Positions 33,486 to 41,438 of a stretch of DNA of 45,274 nt are shown piece after piece. The stretch covers positions 1 through 45,274 of the forward strand of contig URSD01000019.1 in the NCBI GenBank assembly GCA_900550395.1, written 5' to 3'. Under the pieces are notes generated by a model, which did no database searches, was not told where the DNA came from, and worked only from the letters and a program-made list of their open reading frames with translations. The stretch's first letter is position 1; each line of letters begins with the position of its first letter. This stretch comes from an uncultured Porphyromonadaceae bacterium. GTDB taxonomy: Bacteria > Bacteroidota > Bacteroidia > Bacteroidales > Muribaculaceae. Both the position numbers and the translations under genes were made by a program.

Positions 33486-34271
33486 TTACATTTCAAACAT
33501 ACCCTCGTCCATCAGCAACAAGCCTGCACAAAGCCCTGCCGTCAGGCATGCCGTCAGCACAAGGGCATCCATAAGCCTCGACAACGCACATATATAATAA
33601 CGATAGAGCATATCGCTGAACGAGTTGAGATAAGGAACGCCCGGCACAAGGTAGAGTATGCTCGTGCCAATGCTCACAGCAGGTGTCGAGCCGAGGCCGA
33701 AAAGGCCGTCCGTGGCTCCCAGAACCGACGAGACAAACGCGCAGGCCATCATCACTACGCGCCCGTCGACGCGGACACCCAGCAGCAACTGCTTCAGGCG
33801 ATAGCCTGCCACCGTAGCCACGCACACGACAAGCATAGCCATAACATCGCCGCCGAAAAGGCGGCAGAACGACGCATTAGCCAGCGATACAAGCACCAGG
33901 ACCCACAGAGCATCATGCTTGCGGGAGCTTTCCTCACGAGTCAACGAAGCACATGCCTCAGCGAAGGTAGCGTTGCCATCAGCTACTTGCCAACTTAGGC
34001 GACTAAGGTCTGAAATAACGTTGAAACTCACAGGAGAAGGCCGAGCCGAGGCTATAGTGGTGTACAATTCTTCATGACCGGGCGTCACGAGCGACACATG
34101 GACATGACGGGGAGTAATAGTCAGCTCTACCTCCCTCCCGAAGGCATGAGCCATACGCGCGACATTCTTCTCTATGCGTATACACGTGGCGCCGCAACCA
34201 AGCAACCGCCCGGCATATTCAGCCAGAAAAAGACAAAGTTCGCGTGGAGTCGGCTCAGAAATCTTCGTCAT
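33486..34271 (-). CDS. Threonine/serine exporter-like protein, large subunit (ThrE, DUF1212)
   Basis: 261 residues. The N-terminal soluble part has LAEYAGRLLGCGATCIRIEK and VELTITPRHVHVSLV, and the membrane part has HDALWVLVLVSLANASFCRL, FGGDVMAMLVVCVATVAGYR and STPAVSIGTSILYLVPGVPY. This matches the ThrE large half, including the PGVP segment. Start ATG 34271 is preferred. GTG/ATG candidates a few codons upstream also fit. Its 5' end overlaps the small membrane-protein gene by 17 bp, suggesting coupling. Confidence 0.88.
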   Translation of the reverse strand: MTKISEPTPRELCLFLAEYAGRLLGCGATCIRIEKNVARMAHAFGREVELTITPRHVHVSLVTPGHEELYTTIASARPSPVSFNVISDLSRLSWQVADGNATFAEACASLTREESSRKHDALWVLVLVSLANASFCRLFGGDVMAMLVVCVATVAGYRLKQLLLGVRVDGRVVMMACAFVSSVLGATDGLFGLGSTPAVSIGTSILYLVPGVPYLNSFSDMLYRYYICALSRLMDALVLTACLTAGLCAGLLLMDEGMFEM

Positions 34272-34452
34272 AATAATCACTGGAAGCAGGGACTTCTACA
34301 TCGCCCGGAACATAAAAAATATCTCGCTCGGAACCTATTTCTACAAATCGGTGCGCGAGCATAAAACGCACCAGGGCCATGAAAAAGCCCGGCAGCAGCA
34401 CAAGTGCCGACAGTATGGCGACACCGAGCCATGTGATAAATGCAGTTGTCAT
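34255..34452 (-). CDS. Small membrane protein upstream of the ThrE-like exporter
   Basis: 65 residues: one N-terminal membrane helix (FITWLGVAILSALVLLPGFF) and a cytoplasmic or periplasmic tail ending in an acidic DYYDEDF. The frame opens upstream to 34497, but ATG 34452 (MTTAFITWLG) is the natural start. A near-consensus box TTACTTTG is present on the minus strand at 34467-34474. It overlaps the large ThrE subunit by 17 bp, so it is probably the first gene of the exporter operon. No family recognised. Confidence 0.6.
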   Translation of the reverse strand: MTTAFITWLGVAILSALVLLPGFFMALVRFMLAHRFVEIGSERDIFYVPGDVEVPASSDYYDEDF

Positions 34453-34562
34453 ATCCTTTCTTTTTTTGTTTGCAAAGTAACAAAAACCGGGCCTCAAAAA
34501 ATGCCTTTGTTTATTGATTGTTTTTATAGCGCCTATTAGCGCTGTTTATGTGAAAGAATGAC

Positions 34563-34570
34563 TATCTTTG
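34563..34570 (+). promoter_or_regulatory. -7 promoter box of the EEP-family gene
   Basis: TATCTTTG matches TAnnTTTG, 21 bp before ATG 34592. Confidence 0.65.
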
Positions 34571-34591
34571 CGGCAACAATCACATCCCGAC

Positions 34592-35374
34592 ATGAAAAAG
34601 ATATTCTTTCTGCTTCTGCTATGCGTCGCGGCATTCAGCGCCGCGGCGGAAAACGGCGAACGCGAGCTCACCGTGATGACCTACAACCTGCGCTTCGGCG
34701 AGCTTGCGTCGATGGAGCGCCTCGCCTCGGAGATACGCGCCGCCAATCCCGATTTCGTGGCACTTCAGGAGGTAGACGTCAACACGATGCGCGAGATTTC
34801 AAAAGGCAACAACTGCATAAACTTCATCAACCGTCTGGCCGAACTCACCGGCATGTTCGGGTTCTACGGCCGTACAATCAACTTCGCAGGCGGCTACTAC
34901 GGCATAGGCATACTGTCGAAGCACCCTGCCGTGAAGGTGGAGAAGGTGGACCTGCCCAACCCCAAGAACGTAGAGCCGCGCATCATGCTCGTGGGTCAGT
35001 TTGAGCTTGACGGCATAGGCCACCGCTTCACGTTCGCCTGCACACACTTCGACTATCAGGATCCCAACACCATCACAGCTCAGGCCCGCGCGGCCATAGA
35101 ACGCCTGCGCACCGAGCCGCAGCCCCTTATCGTGGCCGGCGACTTCAATTCCGAGCCTGAGAGCGCAGCCATTGGCCTGTTCACCAAAGATTTCAAACTG
35201 CTCACAGGCGAGGAGAAAACATTCCCGGCCAAGGCACCCGAGAAGAAACTCGACTGGATTTTCGGCTATCCTGCCGCCGACTTCACGCTTGTCGGCGCCA
35301 CGGTGCCCAAACCTTCCATACGCTCGGCATCCGACCATCTGCCCATAGTGTCGAAGATAAAAGTGAAATTTTAG
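34592..35374 (+). CDS. Secreted endonuclease/exonuclease/phosphatase (EEP) family protein
   Basis: 260 residues with a signal peptide MKKIFFLLLLCVAAFSAAA. EEP motifs in order: LTVMTYNLRFGE (Asn), PDFVALQEVDVNTM (metal-binding Glu), FTFACTHFDYQDP (His), PLIVAGDFNSEPES (Asp/Asn), KLDWIFGYPA (Asp) and RSASDHLPIVSKIKV (catalytic Asp-His). The catalytic set is complete. In Bacteroidales such proteins are annotated as nucleases or sugar/lipid phosphodiesterases. The substrate cannot be read. Start ATG 34592 gives the signal peptide. Confidence 0.9.
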   Translation: MKKIFFLLLLCVAAFSAAAENGERELTVMTYNLRFGELASMERLASEIRAANPDFVALQEVDVNTMREISKGNNCINFINRLAELTGMFGFYGRTINFAGGYYGIGILSKHPAVKVEKVDLPNPKNVEPRIMLVGQFELDGIGHRFTFACTHFDYQDPNTITAQARAAIERLRTEPQPLIVAGDFNSEPESAAIGLFTKDFKLLTGEEKTFPAKAPEKKLDWIFGYPAADFTLVGATVPKPSIRSASDHLPIVSKIKVKF

Positions 35375-35406
35375 CATGCGATATTGCGCAACAACAATTT
35401 TTATTG

Positions 35407-35414
35407 TATCTTTG
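35407..35414 (+). promoter_or_regulatory. -7 promoter box of the S24 repressor gene
   Basis: TATCTTTG, 19 bp before ATG 35434. It probably also drives rnhB and the AraC gene. Confidence 0.65.
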
Positions 35415-35433
35415 CATCAGTAAATTGCATGTT

Positions 35434-36147
35434 ATGAAAGACGCTCTCGACACTCTCGCAATGCCGCAAGCATCAGCCTCGCTCACCGACCGCCTGCGCT
35501 ACCTTATCAAACTCTCGCGCATGACCCAGGCGCGCTTCGCCGAGCGTGTGGGCGTGGATCCCTCCAACCTCTCGCGCATCCTGTCGGGCCACACGGCCGT
35601 ATCGGAGGCTTTCATCAACCGCATTGTAGTCGATACGGGCGTCTCCAAAGCATGGCTGAAAGAAGGCGCCGGCATCCCTTTCCCACGCGACATCCACGCA
35701 AGGGAAATGTCGGGCGACACCCATCCGCGCCTCGCCCGGAACCGCCGCGGCGCACCCATCTACGACATCAACGTGAGCGCCGGCAACGCCAACCTCAGCC
35801 GCGAGTTCACCGACGACCGCATAGTGGGCTACCTCGACATACCCGGCGCCAACCCTGAATATCCGCTGGTGAAGGTGCGCGGCACCTCCATGTCGCCGAG
35901 GCTCGCCGACGGCTGCTGGGTGTCGATAAGACCCGTGAGCGACACCGCCCCGATACTGTGGGGACAGATTTACGTGGTGGTGCTCGACGACTATCGCATG
36001 ATAAAGTATGTGCGCCGGCATGCCGACCCCGACAAACTGGTGCTGCACAGCGATAACCCCGAATACGAGGACATAGTGGTGAGCCGCGCCGACGTGCGCT
36101 CGCTGTACCTCGTGGAAATGATTCTGAACTGTGAGATCCCCCTCTGA
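35434..36147 (+). CDS. XRE/S24 repressor (LexA-like peptidase domain)
   Basis: 237 residues. The N-terminal XRE helix-turn-helix (about 18-75) has LSRMTQARFAERVGVDPSNL and SRILSGHTAVSEAFINRIV. The C-terminal S24 domain has the nucleophile Ser 152 in KVRGTSMSPRLADGCWV and the general base Lys 191 in DDYRMIKYVRR. A Ser-Ala-Gly (115-117) precedes the domain and could be a self-cleavage site. Such proteins repress phage or SOS-type genes, but no phage genes lie here. Overlaps rnhB by 17 bp. Confidence 0.9.
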   Translation: MKDALDTLAMPQASASLTDRLRYLIKLSRMTQARFAERVGVDPSNLSRILSGHTAVSEAFINRIVVDTGVSKAWLKEGAGIPFPRDIHAREMSGDTHPRLARNRRGAPIYDINVSAGNANLSREFTDDRIVGYLDIPGANPEYPLVKVRGTSMSPRLADGCWVSIRPVSDTAPILWGQIYVVVLDDYRMIKYVRRHADPDKLVLHSDNPEYEDIVVSRADVRSLYLVEMILNCEIPL

Positions 36148-36748
36148 CCCCAAACTGCTGTCGCCCCTGCCGCCGTGCCTGCGGCCGCGCTGCCTGGAAG
36201 CCGGCTGCGACGAGGCCGGCCGCGGATGCCTGGCCGGACCGGTATATGCCGCGGCCGTGATTCTGCCCGACGATTTCTCGCACCCCTGGCTCAACGACTC
36301 GAAGCAGCTCAGCGACACGCGCCGGCGCCAGCTGGTGCCCGTCATCAAGGAGGCCGCGCTGGCCTGGGCCGTGGCTTTCTGCACGGCAGAGGAGATAGAC
36401 AGCATCAACATCCTCAACGCCTCCATCCTCGCCATGCACCGCGCGCTCGACGCCCTGGCCGTCCGTCCCGGACACATAGCTGTGGACGGCAACAGATTCA
36501 AGCCCTATGCCGACACGCCATACACCACCGTGGTGGGCGGCGACGGACGCCTCGCCAACATCGCCGCGGCATCGGTGCTCGCAAAGACCTCCCGCGACGA
36601 CTTCATGCTGGCCGCCGCGGAGCAATACCCCGCCTACGCCTGGGACGTAAACAAGGGCTATCCCACCAAAGCCCACCGCGAAGCCCTGCGACAGGTAGGC
36701 CCGAGCCCTCTGCACCGACTCACCTTCGCCGGCGTGAAAAACCTCTAA
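36131..36748 (+). CDS. rnhB: Ribonuclease HII
   Basis: 205 residues. Cleaves RNA in RNA-DNA hybrids and single ribonucleotides. Active-site residues: Asp 27 and Glu 28 in LEAGCDEAGRGCLAGPVYAA, the second Asp in HIAVDGNRF, and DDFMLAAAEQYPAY for the fourth position. Also NDSKQLSDTRR and ASVLAKTSRDD. The frame begins with GTG 36131, inside the end of the repressor gene. No later start would keep the active site complete, so coupling is likely. Confidence 0.93.
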   Translation: MRSPSDPKLLSPLPPCLRPRCLEAGCDEAGRGCLAGPVYAAAVILPDDFSHPWLNDSKQLSDTRRRQLVPVIKEAALAWAVAFCTAEEIDSINILNASILAMHRALDALAVRPGHIAVDGNRFKPYADTPYTTVVGGDGRLANIAAASVLAKTSRDDFMLAAAEQYPAYAWDVNKGYPTKAHREALRQVGPSPLHRLTFAGVKNL

Positions 36749-36752
36749 CCAA

Positions 36753-37568
36753 ATGACTCACTGCAACGTAACACTCGTCGACCTGGACACGGCAGGCATA
36801 GCTCTGCTCCAGCAGCTCGTACCGCAAAACCAGAATGCATTCCTGCTCTGCACGGCAGGCAGCCTCACCATACGCATGGACCAGACCGACTACACGCTCC
36901 ATCCCGGCGACGTCTTTCTGTTCCCGGCCTATTCCCACATGTCGGTCACGTCAATGACCGACAACATGCAGGGCGTGTGCGGCATGGCCGACTTCGAGCT
37001 TGTGCTCAGGGCCCTCGAGACCGTGAGCGACATGAGCCACCTTTCCATGATACGCATCCGGCCGATGATCTCGCTGACGGAGCAGCAATACTCCCGCATA
37101 TCGCGCATGATCGACTGCGTGCGCACGCGCCGGCAGGAGGAATCGGTGTTCGGAGCCAACATCGTGCTGGCGCTCACCAGCGTACTTCTGTACGAGCTGA
37201 TGGACGCCTACGTAACCAACACGCAGTCGGAAAGCTGCGCCACGAGCCGCGCCGACAGCGTGTTCCTGCGTTTTCTGTCGATACTCTCCAACGACTTCCG
37301 CCGGGAGCGTGAGGTCAGCTACTACGCGTCCCGCCTCGGCCTCACTCCGCGCTATTTCGCCACCATCATCCGCAACAAGTCGGGCATCTCGCCCGGCGCA
37401 TGGATCTCGCGTTTCGTAATCGCCGAGGCCAAGACGATGCTGGCAAATCCCGAAGTGAGTATCAAGCAGGTGGCCGCGGCGCTCAATTTCCCCAACCAGT
37501 CTTTTTTCGGGCGCTATTTCCGCCAGAACACCGGCGTCTCGCCGGGCGAATACCGCAAAAAGCAGTAG
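36753..37568 (+). CDS. AraC-family transcriptional regulator
   Basis: 271 residues. The N-terminal cupin-like sensor (about 15-80) has TIRMDQTDYTLHPGDVFLFP. The C-terminal AraC double helix-turn-helix (about 170-271) has EREVSYYASRLGLTPRYFAT, IIRNKSGISPGAWIS, VSIKQVAAALNFPNQSFFGR and YFRQNTGVSPGEYRKKQ. Starts 4 bp after rnhB, so it is likely the last gene of the repressor-rnhB-araC transcript. Target and ligand unknown. Confidence 0.92.
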   Translation: MTHCNVTLVDLDTAGIALLQQLVPQNQNAFLLCTAGSLTIRMDQTDYTLHPGDVFLFPAYSHMSVTSMTDNMQGVCGMADFELVLRALETVSDMSHLSMIRIRPMISLTEQQYSRISRMIDCVRTRRQEESVFGANIVLALTSVLLYELMDAYVTNTQSESCATSRADSVFLRFLSILSNDFRREREVSYYASRLGLTPRYFATIIRNKSGISPGAWISRFVIAEAKTMLANPEVSIKQVAAALNFPNQSFFGRYFRQNTGVSPGEYRKKQ

Positions 37569-37574
37569 ACGGCC

Positions 37575-37907
37575 TCAGCGCCAGTGCCAGTAGTGCATGC
37601 GCCTGCGCAGCTTGAGCTTGCGCACGAGATTCAGCGGCTTGCGGGGCAGACGTCCCTGCCAGCGGGCGGCGAAATCGTCGACGGCGTCGAGCACACGCGC
37701 CGAATTGCGGCCGTCGACATGCGCCTCGCGCTCATTCAGGTAGGCGCGCATAGCGTCCATCAGCGGTGCAGGGCGCGTCAGGGCTCGCTCTATGGCAGGT
37801 TCTATATCGACTATGTCGCGCACATCGAGCACGTGGGGCCCGGGGTGGGAGTTGCGGAACGTGACAAGCCACAAACGGCCGCAGGGATTCGTATTTTGGA
37901 TTGAGTA
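37575..37907 (-). pseudogene. 3' remnant of a CDP-glycerol glycerophosphotransferase-like gene
   Basis: Open minus frame with no usable start (an upstream stop at about 37910, first start-like codon TTG 37874). It reads NPCGRLWLVTFRNSHPGPHV, RALTRPAPLMDAMRAYLNER, EAHVDGRNSARVLDAVDDF and a basic end PLNLVRKLKLRRRMHYWHWR. The GRNSARVLD segment and the basic, aromatic end resemble the C-terminus of CDP-glycerol/teichoic-acid-type glycerophosphotransferases. The N-terminal three quarters are absent. A TAnnTTTG box at 37924 points into it, so the remnant may still be transcribed. Confidence 0.45.
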
Positions 37908-37923
37908 TTATTTTCACAAAAGA

Positions 37924-37995
37924 CAAAAGTACGAAAAAAATCCACTCAAAGGCAATTTTCAGTGTATTTATGGATGAATTTTTTTCGTACTTTTG
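37924..37995. promoter_or_regulatory. Perfect 18-bp inverted repeat carrying two divergent promoters
   Basis: CAAAAGTACGAAAAAAAT (37924-37941) and its exact complement ATTTTTTTCGTACTTTTG (37978-37995) are separated by 36 bp. Each arm contains a TACTTTTG box: on the plus strand at 37988-37995, 75 bp before the malic enzyme ATG, and on the minus strand at 37924-37931, facing the remnant. The symmetry extends beyond the promoter boxes. Confidence 0.7.
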
Positions 37996-38070
37996 CAGCA
38001 CAAATGGCATGATTTTTGCGTTATTGCTATCATCACACTTCAATAACTCACGACAACCGATTCACAGCAT

Positions 38071-39417
38071 ATGAACGACTCACTCAAAGAAAAAGCACTC
38101 GCCTATCACGAATTTCCGGAACCGGGTAAAATAGCGGTCATACCGTCCAAACCGTATTCCGACCCCGCCGAACTGTCCCTGGCCTACTCGCCGGGCGTAG
38201 CATACCCCTGCCTTGCAATAAAGGACGATCCGGCGGCCGTACGCCGCTACACCGGCCGCGGCAACCTCGTGGCCGTAATCTCCAACGGCACCGCCGTGCT
38301 GGGCCTCGGCGACATCGGTCCCCTGGCCGCCAAGCCGGTGATGGAGGGAAAAGCCCTGCTGTTCAAGATTTATGCCGGCATCGACTCGTTCGACATCGAG
38401 CTGGACGCCCACGACCCCGACACATTCATTGCTGCTGTCAAAGCTATGGTGCCGACCTTCGGTGGCATCAACCTCGAGGACATCAAGGCTCCCGAGTGCT
38501 TCGAGATAGAGCGCCGGCTGCGCGAGGAGTGCGACATACCCATAATGCACGACGACCAGCACGGCACGGCCATCATCTCCTCGGCCGCACTGCTCAACGC
38601 ACTGGAAATCCAGGGCAAGAAAATCGAGGACATCCGCCTCGTGGTGAACGGTGCAGGCGCCGCCGCCATCAGCTGCACACGCCTCTACATGGCTCTCGGA
38701 GTGCGCCGCGAGAACATCGTCATGTGCGACAGCCGCGGTGTCATCCGCAGCGACCGCCCCGGCCTCGGCGGAGCCAAAAAGGAATTCGCCACCGACCGCG
38801 ACCTGCACACACTGGCCGATGCGCTCAAGGACGCCGACGTGTTCCTCGGACTGTCGGTGGCCGACGTCATGACGCCCGAGATGCTGCTGAGCATGGCGCC
38901 GAAGCCCATCGTCTTCGCACTCGCCAATCCCAATCCCGAGATAGACCACGACCTCGCCCTCGCCACACGCAAGGACCTCATATTCGCCACCGGACGCAGC
39001 GACTTCTCCAACCAGATAAACAATGTGCTCGGCTTCCCCTACATCTTCCGCGGCGCGCTTGATTGCGACGCCTCGCAGATCAACGAGGAGATGAAGCTGG
39101 CGGCCGCACGCGCCGTGGCCGGCCTCGCACGTGTGCCCGCCACGGAAGAGCTGCACCGCATGTACCCCGACAAGCAGCTTGAATTCGGACCGAAATACAT
39201 ACTGCCGAAGCCGTTCGACAAGCGTCTGCTCCCCGTAGTGTCGAGTGCCGTGGCCGAAGCCGCCGAACGCAGCGGAGTGGCCCGCCGGCCCATCACCGAC
39301 TACGGCGCATACCGCCGCTGGCTGGCAACGCTCATCGACCGCGAGAACCGCTACATGTCGGATCTGATGCTGCACGAAGGTCACTCGATGCACATCAGCG
39401 AAATGAGCGACCGCTAA
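38071..39417 (+). CDS. NADP-type malic enzyme, short form
   Basis: 448 residues. Oxidative decarboxylation of malate to pyruvate. Landmarks: ALAYHEFPEPGKIAVIPSKP, DLSLAYSPGVAYPCLAI-type PGVA segment, NLVAVISNGTAVLGLGDIGP, IMHDDQHGTAIISSAALLNA, LVVNGAGAAAISCTRLYMAL (NAD(P) fold) and VFALANPNPEIDHDLAL. Bacteroidales MaeB enzymes usually continue into a phosphotransacetylase-like domain (about 760 residues). Here the protein stops soon after ITDYGAYRRWLATLIDREN. Divergent from the gene remnant, with the inverted-repeat promoter upstream. Confidence 0.9.
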   Translation: MNDSLKEKALAYHEFPEPGKIAVIPSKPYSDPAELSLAYSPGVAYPCLAIKDDPAAVRRYTGRGNLVAVISNGTAVLGLGDIGPLAAKPVMEGKALLFKIYAGIDSFDIELDAHDPDTFIAAVKAMVPTFGGINLEDIKAPECFEIERRLREECDIPIMHDDQHGTAIISSAALLNALEIQGKKIEDIRLVVNGAGAAAISCTRLYMALGVRRENIVMCDSRGVIRSDRPGLGGAKKEFATDRDLHTLADALKDADVFLGLSVADVMTPEMLLSMAPKPIVFALANPNPEIDHDLALATRKDLIFATGRSDFSNQINNVLGFPYIFRGALDCDASQINEEMKLAAARAVAGLARVPATEELHRMYPDKQLEFGPKYILPKPFDKRLLPVVSSAVAEAAERSGVARRPITDYGAYRRWLATLIDRENRYMSDLMLHEGHSMHISEMSDR

Positions 39418-39526
39418 AAATTCGGAGCTATCGGAGATTCCCCTGTGGCTTTTCCAAAATGTCAATTTTCGCTTTGCTGCTTTTGGCTTTGGGCCGCGGT
39501 GGCAGCTACCGCTTATGCACCCATCT

Positions 39527-40066
39527 TTATGGGCGCGGTGAAAAGTGAAGGGTGAAAGGTGAACAGGAGGCCCGGGGGCGCCTTCGTCTTCCTCTCGGGA
39601 GGCGGAGGGGCGGGCGGAGATGGCCAAGCAGGCGCCAGCCGTCGCGGGTGATGACTCGCAGCAGGGGCATGGCGGGGAGCCGGGCGGCGTCGTAGGTGAC
39701 GTAGGGGGATGCGGCGGCGGCGCGGTGGTGGCGGTAGAAGGAGGCGAAGGCGCGCGTGGAGTGCGCCATGTAGCGTCCTACCATGATGACGGACGTGCCG
39801 GGGACGTCGGGAACCATCGCGAGGAGGTTGCTGATGACGTCCTAGGTGCGCGGGTCGCCGGGGAAACTTCGGCCGTACTGGTGCATGCGTATGGCAAGCA
39901 CGTTGTGGAAGGTGCCGAAGCCTCGGGTGGCACCGCCGCGGTTGGCTACGCGGAAGAGGATGTTCTTGTCGCGGCGAAAGCGCTTCTCGTATGATGCGGG
40001 ATGGCGGTTGCGGCTGACGAACATGACCTGACACTGCGGGTAGTTGATGCGGTGCAGGTCTCGCAC
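39527..40066 (-). pseudogene. Decayed coding region, unrecognised protein, in-frame TAG
   Basis: On the minus strand from 40066 a GC-rich frame reads INYPQCQVMFVSRNRHPASY, FRVANRGGATRGFGTFHNVL and AIRMHQYGRSFPGDPRT. It then meets TAG at 39841-39843 and continues in the same frame as DVISNLLAMVPDVPGTSVIM, GRYMAHSTRAFASFYRHHRA and LLRVITRDGWRLLGHLRPP. There is strong third-position GC and no plausible ATG at the start, so it also lacks its 5' end. I do not recognise the family. It could alternatively be a chance open frame in GC-rich DNA. Confidence 0.35.
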
Positions 40067-40148
40067 CTACCTATAGTTGAGCTGTTACTTCTTCGAACGT
40101 CCACATCGAACGTCCAATGTTAACTTTTATTAATTTACTTTAATTATA

Positions 40149-40180
40149 TTTGGAATAGAATGTGGTATTTCTTATATTTG
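40149..40180 (+). promoter_or_regulatory. Promoter of the C10 peptidase operon (-33 and -7)
   Basis: TTTG (40149-40152), a 20-bp spacer, then TATATTTG (40173-40180), matching the Bacteroidota -33/-7 layout, 20 bp before ATG 40201. Confidence 0.7.
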
Positions 40181-40200
40181 CGAAAAATAATCTTACAACC

Positions 40201-41433
40201 ATGAAAGAAACCAAATTCCTGCTAACTTTGCTCACATCACTCATATTCAGTGCTTGCACCGAAGTTGACATAACTGAAAGCATTATTCCAAAAGATAACG
40301 AAGCAAACACTCGATATGAAAATGTAATCACAATGGCTACTGATGCATTTATGGCAATCAGCAGTGACTCCCGAGCGTATTCACCTACAGAAGTGCTTGA
40401 TGTTACACCTTGGCTCGCGAAAGATTTGAGCAAAAGTGACTCTAATGCATCACGCTCAATTTCAACTCCCCTTGATACAATCTTTTATGTTGTAAATTTT
40501 ACAAACAAAAGCGGGTTCGCGATTGTATCAGATAATGAACAATTAAGAGGTGTAGTCGCATTGGTTCCAAATTTCAATTTGCATTCCTACGATGAGATTG
40601 AGAACCCCGGATTGAAATTTTTCTTCGATTTATACAACAACGCCTTAACCAACAATAATGTTGGCAAGACTTTCGCGGTAGACTCCTTTGCAGAGTTTCT
40701 TGACTACAACATGCTTATATCCGATACCGAAAATGACGGCTGGACTACTGTGACAACTTACCCAACAAAACTAATACAAAAATGGGGGCAGCGATTACCC
40801 TACAGCAAATATTGCTTCACAAGCGATGGACAACAGGCAGTAGCAGGATGTCTTCCTGTTGCGTTAGCTCAAACATTAACTTATTTTAAATATCCTTCTA
40901 CAATCAACGGGTATTATATCAATTGGAAAAACACAGACTGTAGTGAACCAACCAGCGAGTCAGAGAAAGAAACAGTTGCACGACTAATCCACGAAGTTGG
41001 AGTTTTAATGAAAGCGCAATACGGAACTTCATCAACTTGGGCATACGTATCCGACTTAAATGCAGTCTTGAAAAATTTAGGCTATACATTCGACTTCACT
41101 CCATTTTTAAATCCATCTTATTCCGAACAGATAAAAATGATTCATAATTTATATGAATATGGACCAGCTATTATGTATGGAGCCTCAACCGATTCTAATA
41201 CAGGAGCTTTTCTTTCAGGTCATGAGTGGGTCATCGATGGCGCATTGGCTCAAAGAAAAAAAATTGATGGTTCCTCTCAAATTAGATTCTTATATCATTG
41301 CAACTGGGGATGGGATGGCGACTATGACGGATATTTTTTAAGTAATGCTTTCTATCCGTTAGGTGATAATTCCCCCGATATGTACAAATTTAATTATAAC
41401 GTAAAAGCCACATACTTCATAACTAAACCTTGA
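40201..41433 (+). CDS. C10-family cysteine peptidase lipoprotein (streptopain-like)
   Basis: 410 residues. Lipoprotein signal MKETKFLLTLLTSLIFSAC, then a propeptide-like part (about 90-170) with FYVVNFTNKSGFAIVSDNEQ and GVVALVPNFN as in Spi/pro-streptopain. The peptidase has catalytic Cys 217 in QQAVAGCLPVALAQTLTYFK, catalytic His 341 in FLSGHEWVIDG, and the C-terminal CNWGWDGDYDGYF. All match C10. Clearly more AT-rich than the neighbourhood, suggesting acquisition. Start ATG 40201. An upstream in-frame codon would precede the promoter box. Followed after 5 bp by a lipoprotein gene. Confidence 0.9.
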   Translation: MKETKFLLTLLTSLIFSACTEVDITESIIPKDNEANTRYENVITMATDAFMAISSDSRAYSPTEVLDVTPWLAKDLSKSDSNASRSISTPLDTIFYVVNFTNKSGFAIVSDNEQLRGVVALVPNFNLHSYDEIENPGLKFFFDLYNNALTNNNVGKTFAVDSFAEFLDYNMLISDTENDGWTTVTTYPTKLIQKWGQRLPYSKYCFTSDGQQAVAGCLPVALAQTLTYFKYPSTINGYYINWKNTDCSEPTSESEKETVARLIHEVGVLMKAQYGTSSTWAYVSDLNAVLKNLGYTFDFTPFLNPSYSEQIKMIHNLYEYGPAIMYGASTDSNTGAFLSGHEWVIDGALAQRKKIDGSSQIRFLYHCNWGWDGDYDGYFLSNAFYPLGDNSPDMYKFNYNVKATYFITKP

Positions 41434-41438
41434 CAATC

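Larger units (their letters stand above)
39418..40200. other. 783-bp gap: short repeats, decayed coding stretch and the C10 peptidase promoter
   Basis: No intact gene. 39418-39540 is unique sequence with a small CCCAT/ATGGG hairpin. 39538-39563 is a GTGAAA-type short repeat (GTGAAAAGTGAAGGGTGAAA). 39,565-40,066 looks like decayed minus-strand coding DNA (separate entry). 40,094-40,118 has a tandem TCGAACGTCCA. The rest is AT-rich promoter sequence for the next gene. Confidence 0.6.

Noticed and set aside
38080..39627. Minus-strand 515-codon open frame opposite the malic enzyme
   Set aside because: Antisense artefact without domains. The plus frame is unmistakably malic enzyme.
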